Shown: piece by piece, positions 7,399-14,731 of the stretch
How the letters are laid out: each line of letters starts with the position of its first letter
How positions within the stretch are numbered: position 1 is the first letter of the stretch
Origin: an uncultured Clostridia bacterium
GTDB lineage: Bacteria; Bacillota; Clostridia; Christensenellales; UBA3700
Assembly (NCBI GenBank): GCA_944380395.1
Contig: CALWHM010000019.1
Coordinates: forward strand, 1 to 34,465
DNA: 34,465 bases
Reading direction: 5' to 3'
Notes under the pieces: generated by a model
Seen by the model: the letters and a program-made list of their open reading frames with translations, nothing else
What the model was told of the DNA's origin: nothing
The model's database searches: none
Position numbers and translations under genes: made by a program

Positions 7399-8399
7399 TA
7401 TTCCACCAAAAGACCCACCGCATTCTGCGCCCTGCGCAATACTTTTTCCGCCCTTTCAGCCGCACGCGCCGCGCCGTCCGCGGCAATGCCCATAAGATAC
7501 GCCTTATCCGAAATAAGCTTGGAATATTCCTCTCGCACCGGTTTGAGCATAGAGGACACCGCCTCCGCCACGCGCAGTTTCAGGTGCCCGTACATAAGCC
7601 CTTCGCACTCCTTCGCCGCCTCTTCGGGAGTAGTGTTTTCCGCAACCGCCAAGATGGTGAGCAGGTTGGACACGCCCGGCTTTTTCTCCGGATCGTAAGC
7701 TATCACGGATTCGCTGTCCGTTACGGCGCGCTTGAATTTTTTGACTATTTCGTCCTCGCTGTCCAAAACGTTTATCCTGCCCATAGGGTTGGGGTCGGAC
7801 TTGCTCATTTTGGCAAGCGGATCGGAAAGACTCATTATCTTGGCTCCCGCCTTGCCCAGCTTTGCCTGAGGCACCTTAAACGTTTCGCCGTATATGTTGT
7901 TAAAGCGAATGGCGATGTCGCGCGCTATTTCAAGGTGCTGAACTTGGTCTATGCCCACGGGCACGAGGTCGGTATCGTAAAGCAGAATATCCGCCGCCAT
8001 GAGCACGGGATAGTCCATAAGCCCCATATTAACGTTATCTGCGTGTTTTGCGGATTTATCCTTAAATTGCGTCATTCGCGTCATTTCGCCCACGTAAGTA
8101 TAGCAATTGAGTATCCAAGAAAGCTGAGTGTGCGCGGGCACGTGCGATTGCACATACAAGATGTTCTTTTTCTCATCCAACCCGAACGCCAAAAACTGCG
8201 CGAGCAAAGAAAGCGTGCTTGACCGCACTTCCTCCGCCTCCCTTCTTATGGTGAGAGAGTGCAGATCCGCAACGGCAAAAATGCAGTCGTTTTCCTCTTC
8301 CTTTTGAAATTTCAGCCAATTGTTCACCGCCCCCAGGTAATTTCCCAAGGTGAGCTGGCTTGTGGGCTGAACTGCGCTGTATATGACTTTCTTTTCCAT
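7398..8399 (-). CDS. trpS: Tryptophanyl-tRNA synthetase
   Basis: Class I aminoacyl-tRNA synthetase that charges tRNA-Trp. The start is set at 8399 (MEKKVIYSAVQPTSQ), giving 333 residues, the usual length. A longer open frame to 8597 would add about 66 residues without homology and would start upstream of the promoter. The HIGH-type motif is within TLGNYLGA (residues 17-24), and the KMSKS signature is near residue 197 in LAKMSKSDPNP. GMAADGA-like C-terminal helices are intact. A sigma-A promoter at 8455-8483 gives a leader of about 50 bases with no T-box, unlike many clostridial trpS genes. It heads a coupled operon with DUF5685, the J-like protein and a membrane protein. Confidence 0.97.
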   Translation of the reverse strand: MEKKVIYSAVQPTSQLTLGNYLGAVNNWLKFQKEEENDCIFAVADLHSLTIRREAEEVRSSTLSLLAQFLAFGLDEKKNILYVQSHVPAHTQLSWILNCYTYVGEMTRMTQFKDKSAKHADNVNMGLMDYPVLMAADILLYDTDLVPVGIDQVQHLEIARDIAIRFNNIYGETFKVPQAKLGKAGAKIMSLSDPLAKMSKSDPNPMGRINVLDSEDEIVKKFKRAVTDSESVIAYDPEKKPGVSNLLTILAVAENTTPEEAAKECEGLMYGHLKLRVAEAVSSMLKPVREEYSKLISDKAYLMGIAADGAARAAERAEKVLRRAQNAVGLLVE

Positions 8400-8454
8400 T
8401 TTTCCTACCGTCTGCTTTATATTATTACGCGATTTTATATTATGCAGTATTTCA

Positions 8455-8483
8455 AGTATAACATAACCATTGTAAAAAGTAAA
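8455..8483 (-). promoter_or_regulatory. Sigma-A promoter of the trpS operon
   Basis: On the minus strand: TTTACT, 17 bases, TATACT. The predicted start is near 8448, about 50 bases before the trpS ATG. Confidence 0.7.
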
Positions 8484-8552
8484 CAAGCAGACGCATATAT
8501 GTCGTGTAATATTTTTGTATCGGCTCTCAAACCGCATATTCGCCCGCCGAAC

Positions 8553-8610
8553 GATAACGGCGCGGTTTACAGCCGTATACAACTGCGTATCCGTCATAAC
8601 GGCGCGGTTT
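8553..8610. repeat. 15-bp direct repeat upstream of trpS
   Basis: ATAACGGCGCGGTTT occurs at 8554-8568 and 8596-8610, 42 bases apart, between the hpf terminator and the trpS promoter. It may be a regulator site or a duplication remnant. No partner gene is known. Confidence 0.6.
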
Positions 8611-8614
8611 TTCT

Positions 8615-8655
8615 TAAAGAAAAAGCCTTGAAGACGCGCTTCAAGGCTTTTTTTG
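8615..8655. terminator. Bidirectional terminator downstream of hpf
   Basis: A perfect 10-bp stem AGCCTTGAAG / CTTCAAGGCT (8624-8633 with 8639-8648) and a 5-base loop. A T run on both strands makes it usable either way. It ends the hpf transcript on the minus strand. Confidence 0.88.
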
Positions 8656-8670
8656 TTTTGACCTAACTTT

Positions 8671-9201
8671 TCAGTATACCAGATCCAGCAGACCGCAGCC
8701 GCCGTCTTCCCTGCGATAAACCACGTTCACCATGCCCGTTTCACCATTGAGGAACACAAAGAACGTGTGGTCCACAAGGTCCATTTCCGCAATGGCTTCT
8801 TCCACCGTCATTTTATGCAAAGAGAACGTCTTTGTGCGCACTATCTTGTCTGCGGGCACTTCCGCCTTTTCCTGAGGAGCGGGCGCTTCTTCAAATGCGG
8901 ACTGCTTTATCTTTTTACCCAATTTGGTGCGGTATTTGCGTATCTGACCCTCTATCTTGGGCAAAGCAAGGTCGATATTGCTGTACATATTGTCGGAAAT
9001 TACTTCACTGCGTACAATATTGTTCCCCGCAAAAAACACGGTTACTTCCATGCCGTACTTGTCTTTGCCTATCTGCTTCAACGCGACTTTCATGGTTGCA
9101 TCGTCTTCAAAATAACGGGCGAATTTCTCAACTTTCGCCTCAATCACGTTTTTCAAATGATCGGATGCTTTGTAATTTTTGGAAATGATTTCAAGTTTCA
9201 T
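8671..9201 (-). CDS. hpf: Ribosome hibernation promoting factor, long form
   Basis: Binds the 30S decoding centre and dimerises 70S ribosomes into inactive 100S particles in stationary phase. The 176 residues are the long-form length. The N-terminal S30AE/YfiA domain spans about 1-97 (MKLEIISKNYKASDHLK..., with the basic IRKYRTKLGKKIK end). A linker rich in Pro and Ala follows at about 104-116, and the C-terminal dimerisation domain is at about 120-176 (FSLHKMTVEEAIAEMDLVDH, VVYRREDGGCGLLDL). An AGGAGG ribosome site lies upstream of the ATG at 9201. The gene stands alone between a terminator and a possible promoter at 9244-9272. Confidence 0.96.
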   Translation of the reverse strand: MKLEIISKNYKASDHLKNVIEAKVEKFARYFEDDATMKVALKQIGKDKYGMEVTVFFAGNNIVRSEVISDNMYSNIDLALPKIEGQIRKYRTKLGKKIKQSAFEEAPAPQEKAEVPADKIVRTKTFSLHKMTVEEAIAEMDLVDHTFFVFLNGETGMVNVVYRREDGGCGLLDLVY

Positions 9202-9243
9202 AATCAGAGCCTCCTTTTTTGAGGTTTCCCCTCTTGTAATAAC

Positions 9244-9272
9244 ATTATATCACATATTTTCCCGCAAATAAA
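9244..9272 (-). promoter_or_regulatory. Possible hpf promoter
   Basis: TATAAT on the minus strand (9244-9249), with only a weak TTTATT 17 bases upstream (9267-9272). The good -10 and poor -35 could mean activator dependence or another sigma factor. The rest of 9273-9493 is GC-rich, and I see no gene in it. Confidence 0.35.
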
Positions 9273-9493
9273 GGGGCTAAGTAAGTATTTTACAAACTTT
9301 TAGCTTTTATTATGCTTAAACTTTACACCCGCGCACATCTTCGCCTTAAAACGCGCCCCGCCCGAAAAGCGTTTTCATCAATCCCCGCCCTTTAACCCGC
9401 AACACCCCAAAACCGTACGCCCTCGCCTTTTATCCGCGAACGGCGCCCGCCTCACGCACTCCGTTAAAATTTCCCGTAACCGCGCAATATCGT

Positions 9494-9522
9494 TTGACAT
9501 CACGGCGTTTCGGTGCTAAAAT
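9494..9522 (+). promoter_or_regulatory. tRNA-Ala promoter
   Basis: TTGACA, 17 bases, TAAAAT, ending 12 bases before the mature tRNA 5' end. Confidence 0.85.
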
Positions 9523-9534
9523 AATTTCTGCCGT

Positions 9535-9610
9535 GGGGATATGGCTCAGCTGGTAGAGCGATGCGTTCGCAACGCATAGGCCACGGGTTCGAGTCCCGTT
9601 ATCTCCACCA
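9535..9610 (+). tRNA. tRNA-Ala (anticodon CGC)
   Basis: A 76-base cloverleaf with encoded CCA. The acceptor stem GGGGATA/TATCTCC contains the G3-U70 pair that marks alanine tRNAs. The anticodon stem ATGCG/CGCAT encloses the loop TTCGCAA, giving anticodon CGC (codon GCG, frequent in the genes here). The T arm is CGGGTTCGAGTCCCG. It has its own promoter and a strong terminator. Confidence 0.97.
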
Positions 9611-9614
9611 AACG

Positions 9615-9664
9615 AAACCTAAAACGAACTCCATTTTGTGAGAATCGTTTTAGGTTTTTTTTAT
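9615..9664 (+). terminator. Terminator of tRNA-Ala
   Basis: A 13-bp perfect stem AAACCTAAAACGA / TCGTTTTAGGTTT (9615-9627 with 9645-9657), followed by a long T run, starting 5 bases after the CCA end. Confidence 0.92.
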
Positions 9665-9812
9665 TAAAAAAGCTACTGCCTAACAGTAGCTTAAATCATT
9701 CGCAGAAGGAGGCGACACGCGGTGCCACTCGGAGTCCTAACTTGCTGTATAAAAGCTTCCATACAACATCACCTCCTTACACACCTAACATATTGGCACC
9801 TAATGTTTCGGT
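9661..9812 (-). ncRNA. Compact T-box-like / attenuator-like small RNA
   Basis: A complete transcription unit of about 150 bases: consensus promoter, RNA and terminator. From the predicted +1 (9812) the RNA opens with a hairpin ACACC...GGTGT enclosing AACAT/ATGTT. Next come a perfect Shine-Dalgarno AAGGAGGTG (9770-9778), a 23-codon ORF, and the motif GAG-TGGCACC-GCG-TGT-CGC-CTC (9709-9730). This matches the T-box antiterminator: two helices (GAG/CTC, GCG/CGC) around a TGGNACC bulge that pairs with the tRNA CCA end. CGCCTCCTT (9706-9714) can instead pair over 9 positions with the Shine-Dalgarno. A perfect 8-bp terminator stem AGCTACTG/CAGTAGCT follows (9671-9691). A canonical T-box Stem I with a specifier loop is not evident, and no protein gene follows, so it may be a remnant or an orphan regulator. 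Confidence 0.6.
9691..9762 (-). CDS. 23-residue leader-type ORF inside the small RNA
   Basis: An ATG at 9762 preceded by AAGGAGGTG with 7-base spacing, among the strongest ribosome sites in the window. The peptide begins MEAFIQQVRTPSG and ends LLLRMI, with its TAA at the base of the terminator stem. The T-box-like motif lies within the ORF, so ribosome passage would disrupt both the antiterminator fold and the SD/anti-SD pairing. It could be a regulatory leader peptide. Equally, it could be a by-product of the RNA structure. Confidence 0.4.
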   Translation of the reverse strand: MEAFIQQVRTPSGTACRLLLRMI

Positions 9813-9818
9813 GTTCAT

Positions 9819-9847
9819 AGTATATTCAAAATTTCTTTAATTGTCAA
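9819..9847 (-). promoter_or_regulatory. Consensus promoter of the small RNA
   Basis: On the minus strand: TTGACA, 17 bases, TATACT. The start is predicted at about 9812, exactly at the first base of the 5' hairpin. Confidence 0.82.
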
Positions 9848-9875
9848 GGTAAACGGCGGTTTATGCCGCGAAAAA

Positions 9876-9989
9876 AACGGTTTAGGAATAAATGCGGAAA
9901 TTGCTCAAAAAGATAGTTGGACAATTAAAGATATTACTGATAGAACTGAAAGATTAGTAAACGAATTACTTGATAAATACAAATTATAA
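9876..9989 (+). pseudogene. 3' fragment of a DUF262/DUF1524 (GmrSD-like) gene
   Basis: An open frame ending at the TAA at 9987-9989 encodes NAEIAQKDSWTIKDITDRTE and then RLVNELLDKYKL. This resembles the C-terminal end of GmrSD-type or DUF262-DUF1524 proteins, in which a Trp precedes the pattern xxIxxRTxxL near the terminus. These are modification-dependent restriction enzymes and relatives, common in defence islands. Nothing upstream continues the gene. The composition is much more AT-rich than the flanking operons. It is best read as a decayed scrap left after a tRNA-associated island was lost. Confidence 0.5.
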
Positions 9990-10032
9990 ATAATATTCGT
10001 TTTACGTTACGATTTGTCCACCAAAAACAAAG

Positions 10033-10064
10033 AAAACCGAACTTTTTGGTTCGGTTTTTTCTTG
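10033..10064. terminator. Bidirectional terminator downstream of fucO
   Basis: Stem AAAACCGAAC / GTTCGGTTTT (10033-10042 with 10049-10058) and a T run on the plus strand. The minus-strand continuation is also T-rich. It closes the minus-strand rhamnose operon. Confidence 0.85.
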
Positions 10065-10111
10065 TATCAAAGCGCAAAGGCATTTTGAGGCGCGATGAGC
10101 GGCGCTAATTT

Positions 10112-11260
10112 TCAGAGAAGCGACTTATAAAGCGCGATGATGTCTTCTTTGGTGGGGTCTTTGGGGTTGCCGGGGCGGCAGGCGTCGTCCATGGCGGACT
10201 GCGCCAAAAAGTCCAGATCTTCTTCCTTGACTATGCCTTTTAAATCCTTGGGTATGCCCACGTCGGCGGAGAGTTTTGCCACGGCGTCGCAGGCGGCGGC
10301 GCGGGCTTGTTCCACGCTCATATTTTCCGTGCCGTCAACGCCCATAGCTTTGGCTATGTCGCGGTATTTATCGCCCGTGGCGTCCGCGTTATAGCGCATT
10401 ACGGTAGGGAGCAAAATGGCGTTGGCTACGCCGTGGGGCGTATCGTAGAGTGCTCCTAGGGCGTGCGCCATAGAGTGCACTATGCCCAAGCCAACATTGG
10501 AAAAGCCCATACCTGCGATATATTGACCGAGAGCCATTCCCTCTCTGCCCTGCGCCTCGTTTTTGACGGCTGAACGCAGCGAACGGGCGATTATCTCTAT
10601 GGCTTTCAAGTGGAACATATCCGTAAGTTCCCACGCGCCTTTGGTGATGTAGCCCTCTATCGCGTGCGTTAGCGCGTCCATACCCGTGGCGGCGGTCAGC
10701 CCCTTGGGCATGGTGGACATCATCTCGGGATCTATCACCGCCACGACGGGAATATCGTGGGGATCGACGCACACGAACTTGCGCTTTTTCTCAACGTCCG
10801 TTATGACGTAATTTATCGTGACTTCCGCCGCCGTGCCCGCTGTGGTGGGAACGGCTATTATGGGAACGGAAGGATTTTTTGTGGGAGCGGTGCCTTCCAG
10901 ACTGCGCACATCGGCATATTCGGGATTGGCGATTATTATGCCGATGGCTTTGGCGGTATCCATAGACGAACCGCCGCCGATTGCTATGAGGTGATCCGCG
11001 CCGCTTTCTTTGAACGCTTTGACTCCCGTGAGCACGTTCTCAATGGTGGGGTTGGGCTTTATCTCGCTGTACAGTTCATAAGGGATACCCGCCTTATTAA
11101 GCACATTGAGCACTTTGTCTGTGACCTTGAATTTTACAAGGTCGGGGTCGGAACACACGAACGCCTTTTTCAAAGCGCGCCTTTTTACCTCTCCCGCTAT
11201 TTCCTTGATCGCGCCCGCGCCGTGATAACTTGTTTCATTCAATACTATTCTGTTTGCCAT
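10112..11260 (-). CDS. fucO: Lactaldehyde reductase (1,2-propanediol oxidoreductase)
   Basis: An iron-dependent group III alcohol dehydrogenase that reduces the L-lactaldehyde from rhamnose or fucose cleavage to (S)-1,2-propanediol, recycling NADH. The 382 residues align along the whole length with E. coli FucO. The NAD loop IGGGSSMDTAK is at 94-104. The conserved VPTTAGTAAEVTINYVITD block is at about 137-155. The iron ligands are Asp195, His199, His262 and His276. The start MANRIVLNET follows an AGGAGG-type site in TAAGGAGGATATTTT. It is the last gene of the operon, 15 bases after rhaD. It would reduce the lactaldehyde released by RhaD, closing a fermentative rhamnose route. Confidence 0.96.
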   Translation of the reverse strand: MANRIVLNETSYHGAGAIKEIAGEVKRRALKKAFVCSDPDLVKFKVTDKVLNVLNKAGIPYELYSEIKPNPTIENVLTGVKAFKESGADHLIAIGGGSSMDTAKAIGIIIANPEYADVRSLEGTAPTKNPSVPIIAVPTTAGTAAEVTINYVITDVEKKRKFVCVDPHDIPVVAVIDPEMMSTMPKGLTAATGMDALTHAIEGYITKGAWELTDMFHLKAIEIIARSLRSAVKNEAQGREGMALGQYIAGMGFSNVGLGIVHSMAHALGALYDTPHGVANAILLPTVMRYNADATGDKYRDIAKAMGVDGTENMSVEQARAAACDAVAKLSADVGIPKDLKGIVKEEDLDFLAQSAMDDACRPGNPKDPTKEDIIALYKSLL

Positions 11261-11275
11261 AAAATATCCTCCTTA

Positions 11276-12115
11276 TTATTTCAAATTCAAAAAGTCTTTG
11301 CGGTAGTTCTTTACTCCGAACAGCTGCAAAAGTTTGAGCATATCCTCATCCTTTATCGTGTTCTTGCGCGGCAGATGCGCGGTGAGCATATATATCTGCG
11401 CCGCTTTTTCCACCGTTTCTATAAGTCCGAAAGTTTCATCAAGCGTTCTGCCCGCTCCGTATATGCCGTGCATAGCCCACACCACAAGACGGAACTGCTC
11501 CATTTTCTTTGCGGTGGCGGCGCCTATCTCACTCGTGCCGCACAGCATCCACGGCAGCACGCCCACGCCCTCCGGAAAGACGACTATGCACTCCGTGCAC
11601 ATCTCCCAAAGCGTATGGGTGAACTCCTTTTCATCCAAAGAGTGCACAAAGTTCATTGCAAGCGTGTGCGTGGGGTGAGAGTGCATTACCACGCGGTTTT
11701 CGGGATCCACTTTCAAGCGGGCGATATGGCTCATCATATGGGCGGGAAATTCGCTGGTGGGTCTGCCGCCGTCCTCAAAGCCCCAAAGCAGCTGCACGCT
11801 TTTTCCGCTCTTGCCTATTTTCACTATGCCTAAATTGACGGCAGGGTCTTTTTCCACGTTCTTGAAGTACTTGCCCGTACCCGTGACCAAAAATATTCTG
11901 CCCTCCAAAGGCGAAAGATCCGCATCCACGCTGTTCACGCCCATAACGGGTATTTCACGCAGCACCTTATCTGTATCCAGATACTCCGCCACTTCGCTTT
12001 CTTCAAGCATATAACTTATATTTCCGCCGTTGCGTTCGTCCCAGCCCAACCTGTACATATTGGAAGCGGTAAGGCACATCTCGCGCATAAATTTCGCATT
12101 CAGAATATCCTTCAT
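11276..12115 (-). CDS. rhaD: L-rhamnulose-1-phosphate aldolase
   Basis: A class II zinc aldolase that splits L-rhamnulose-1-phosphate into DHAP and L-lactaldehyde. The 279 residues are normal for RhaD. Conserved blocks are GWDERNGGNIS (24-34), FLVTGTGKYFKNV (75-87), the Glu122 region PTSEFPAH, the zinc ligands His145 and His147 in MHSHPTH, and His216 in WAMHGIYGAG, followed by LDETFG. Its ATG overlaps the rhaA stop by four bases (ATGA), so expression is translationally coupled to the 3' end of rhaA. The premature stop in rhaA could therefore reduce rhaD translation. Confidence 0.96.
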   Translation of the reverse strand: MKDILNAKFMREMCLTASNMYRLGWDERNGGNISYMLEESEVAEYLDTDKVLREIPVMGVNSVDADLSPLEGRIFLVTGTGKYFKNVEKDPAVNLGIVKIGKSGKSVQLLWGFEDGGRPTSEFPAHMMSHIARLKVDPENRVVMHSHPTHTLAMNFVHSLDEKEFTHTLWEMCTECIVVFPEGVGVLPWMLCGTSEIGAATAKKMEQFRLVVWAMHGIYGAGRTLDETFGLIETVEKAAQIYMLTAHLPRKNTIKDEDMLKLLQLFGVKNYRKDFLNLK

Positions 12116-13350
12116 CTTTTGCCAAGCTCCTCTATCTCGTATTTGCGTATTTGCGGATAATATTCCCGCTCATTGCCCTGCCTTTTCAAATACTCCTCCC
12201 ACACGGCGGCAAACGGCAGATCCTTTATCCGCTCCTGCTCCGCCATTAAAAGGGTAAAGTTGCCCTCGTCCTGCAACTTGGCAAGTTTTTCGTGCGGAGT
12301 AAGCAGCGCTTGCAGCAACGCTTTCTGCACGCTGCGCTGACCCGTGACCCACGCGGACAGCCTGTTTATGCTCGCGTCAAAGTAATCCAAACCTATCATC
12401 ACCTTATCCAAGGCGTTGCAGCGCACTATTTCCGCGGCGATGTCCTTTATCTCGTCGTTGAAGAGCACAACGTGGTCGGAATCCCACCTGACGCCGCGCG
12501 TGACGTGCAGAGCGACTTTATCGTAAAACGCCAAAAGCGCGGGTATCTTGTCCGAAACATATTACAGCGGATGATAATGCCCGTTGTCCAAAAGACAGCA
12601 TATGCCGTTTTTAGCCGCATAGTTTTGATAAAATTCGTTGGAGCCTACCGTATAACTTTCCACGCCTATGCCGAACACCTTGCTCTCCACAGCCACTTCC
12701 ACCTTACTTCTATCGTACCCGCAGGAGAGAATTTTATCAAGACTGTCTTTTAATCTCAGGCGCGGCGTGAGCCTGTCCGCGGGCACGTCTTTAAGCCCGT
12801 CCGGTATCCAAATATTCACAAGAGTGCGCGTTTTGAATTCGTCCGCGAAATACTCGGCTATTTTCAAGCAGGCTATGCAGTGCTCCACCCAAAACGCCCT
12901 CACCTTTTCGTCCGGAGAGGACAAAGTCAAGCCGCCCTCCGCCATACGGTGCGAAAACATAGTGGGGTTAAAGTCTATGCCGTTCAGCCCCAGCTGCTTG
13001 GCAAATTCCACCCAAGGCGCAAAATGTTCGGGGCGGTAGGCGTTCCTGTCAACTTTTTCTCCGTTCAAAACGGCGTAACTCGCGTGCAAGTTCAGCCTCA
13101 ATTTGCCGGGCATAAGGGAAAACGCTTTTGCTATATCCCTTTTAAGCTCCTCAAAGTTTCTTGCCCTGCCGGGATAATTTCCCGTGGTCTGAATGCCGCC
13201 CGAAAGACTGCCGCCGCCGTCAAGTCCGATAACGTCGTCGCCCTGCCAGCAATGCACGGATATGGGCACCTCAGCCAGCTTTTTCATAGCGCGTTCCGTA
13301 TCCATACCCTCTTTAGCAAACCTTTCTTTTGCCAAATCGTATGCCGTCAT
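12112..13350 (-). pseudogene. rhaA: L-rhamnose isomerase interrupted by an in-frame TAA
   Basis: RhaA converts L-rhamnose to L-rhamnulose. The frame is continuous over 413 codons, close to the usual 418 residues, except for a TAA at 12562-12564 (codon 263). The N-terminal half (MTAYDLAKERFAKEGMDTER, HCWQGDDV, ESYTVGSNEFY, LDNGHYHP) and the C-terminal half (SDKIPALLAFYDKVALHVTR, RWDSDHVV, GLDYFDASINR) are both well conserved. The stop falls at the HPTE glutamate, so a single GAA-to-TAA change explains it. The truncated product would lack the metal-binding His/Asp residues of the second half (HVTRG, WDSDH, DYFD) and should be inactive. Its start overlaps rhaB by four bases. Alternatives are a sequencing error or a strain polymorphism. 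Confidence 0.85.
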
Positions 13351-14708
13351 ACCTCTATCTCCTTTATGTCAAAAGACTTTTTTATCATCTCGCGCGCGGC
13401 TTGAACGTCCTTTATCTCCCCGCTTGCGATCATCTGCATTATTATATTTCCCGCCGCGGTGGCTTCAACGGGTCCCGCGGTCACCTTTTTACCCGTGGCG
13501 CGCGCGGTAAGTTCGTTGAGCAGTCTGTCCCTGCTCCCGCCGCCTATGATGTGAATGCTCTCAAAAGTCTGCCCCGTGCCCGCTTCCAGCTCCTTCACCG
13601 CCGCTGCGTAGCACGCCGCAAGACTGTCGTAAACCGTGCGCAGAAGTTCGGGCATATGCATGACCTTTCCCGCCGCCGCACATATCTCCCTGCACATATT
13701 TTCGGGCGATAAAAACCGCTTGTCGTTCACGTCGATGATAACGCCGCTTGCGCCGCGCGCCCACTTTTCCATCTGCGCAAACGTGGGTTCTCCCGCTTCC
13801 TTTCTCACGCTTTGCAGCATCCACAGCCCCGTGATGTTCTTTTGATAGCGGAAGGTAAAATTCACGCTGCCCTCATTGGAATAATTGGCGTTCATACTGC
13901 CCTTATCCGTATGCGCGAACTCCTGCTCCGCGCCCAAAAGCGACCACGTCCCCGACGAGATATACGCAGAGCCGAACTTTATCGGCGCCGCCAGCACCGC
14001 GGACGCCGTGTCATGCGTGGCGGGAAGCACCACCTGAGCGTCGTATCCGACGAACTTTTTCACCTGCTCGGTAAACCGTCCCACGCTTTCTCCCGGCTGA
14101 GAAAGCGGCTTGAATAAGCGCCTGTCATATCCCAAGGCGGAAATTATCTCCTCGTCCCAATCATGAGTGCGCGCATTCACCATACCCGTGGACGTGGCAT
14201 TCGTGTACTCCTGCTTTTTCACGCCCGTCAAGCGGAAATTCAAGTAATCGGGCAACATTAAAAAGGCGTCCGCTTTTGCAAGTTTTCCGCTTATTTTATC
14301 GCACATAAGCTGATAGATGGTATTGAACGGCTGGAATTGTATGCCCGTGCGCCCGTAAAGTTTTTCAAACGGGAAAAGCGCGTGCACCTTGTCCGTCACG
14401 GCTGCCGTGCGCGGGGAGCGGTAGGAGAAGATATCTCCGACAATTTCCCCGCCGTTTAACAGCGCGTAATCCACCGCCCACGTGTCTATGCCGACAATAT
14501 CGGGGGCAAGTCCCGCCTGCCCCGCCGCTTTCAAGCCGTTAAGCACTTCTTTGAAAAGCCGTTCCGCGCCCCAAACAAGACTTCCGCCGCTTTCGCACGC
14601 GCCGTTTGAGAAGCGATACACTTCTTTCAGCTTTATTTTGCCGCCTTCGATTTCTCCCGCAATGTGTCTGCCGGAAGATGCGCCTATATCAATTGCCAAA
14701 TATCTCAT
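13347..14708 (-). CDS. rhaB: Rhamnulokinase
   Basis: A FGGY-family kinase that phosphorylates L-rhamnulose at C1 with ATP. Over its 453 residues it shows the N-terminal phosphate-1 loop DIGASSGR (7-14), the substrate region GIDTWAVDYALL (73-84), QFQPFNTIYQL (124-134), the catalytic base Asp233 in PATHDTASAV, SSGTWSLLG, and the C-terminal adenosine loop HIIGGGSRDRLLNELTA. All key residues are intact. The start MRYLAIDIGAS lies 23 bases downstream of the lipoprotein stop, and its stop overlaps the rhaA start (ATGA). The gene order rhaB-rhaA-rhaD-fucO is a complete catabolic set apart from a rhamnose mutarotase. Confidence 0.96.
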   Translation of the reverse strand: MRYLAIDIGASSGRHIAGEIEGGKIKLKEVYRFSNGACESGGSLVWGAERLFKEVLNGLKAAGQAGLAPDIVGIDTWAVDYALLNGGEIVGDIFSYRSPRTAAVTDKVHALFPFEKLYGRTGIQFQPFNTIYQLMCDKISGKLAKADAFLMLPDYLNFRLTGVKKQEYTNATSTGMVNARTHDWDEEIISALGYDRRLFKPLSQPGESVGRFTEQVKKFVGYDAQVVLPATHDTASAVLAAPIKFGSAYISSGTWSLLGAEQEFAHTDKGSMNANYSNEGSVNFTFRYQKNITGLWMLQSVRKEAGEPTFAQMEKWARGASGVIIDVNDKRFLSPENMCREICAAAGKVMHMPELLRTVYDSLAACYAAAVKELEAGTGQTFESIHIIGGGSRDRLLNELTARATGKKVTAGPVEATAAGNIIMQMIASGEIKDVQAAREMIKKSFDIKEIEV

Positions 14709-14731
14709 ATCGTTTTAAGGGTTGCTCCGCC

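Noticed and set aside
8400-8597. N-terminal extension of TrpS
   Set aside because: It spans the predicted promoter and transcription start, has no homology and would add 66 residues to a normal-length enzyme.
8400-8670. T-box riboswitch in front of trpS
   Set aside because: The leader after the promoter is about 50 bases, too short. The ACCGCG-like string lies upstream of the promoter without the antiterminator pairing.
9816-9818. Second mini-ORF (MNTETLGANMLGV) at the 5' end of the small RNA
   Set aside because: Its ATG lies upstream of the predicted transcription start, so it is unlikely to be translated from this promoter.
12112-12534. Independent gene for the C-terminal half of RhaA
   Set aside because: The frame is continuous with the N-terminal half through one stop codon, and the apparent TTG start has no ribosome site.
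12562-12564. Stop-codon recoding (selenocysteine or pyrrolysine) in rhaA
   Set aside because: The codon is TAA, not TGA or TAG, and the family has glutamate at this position.
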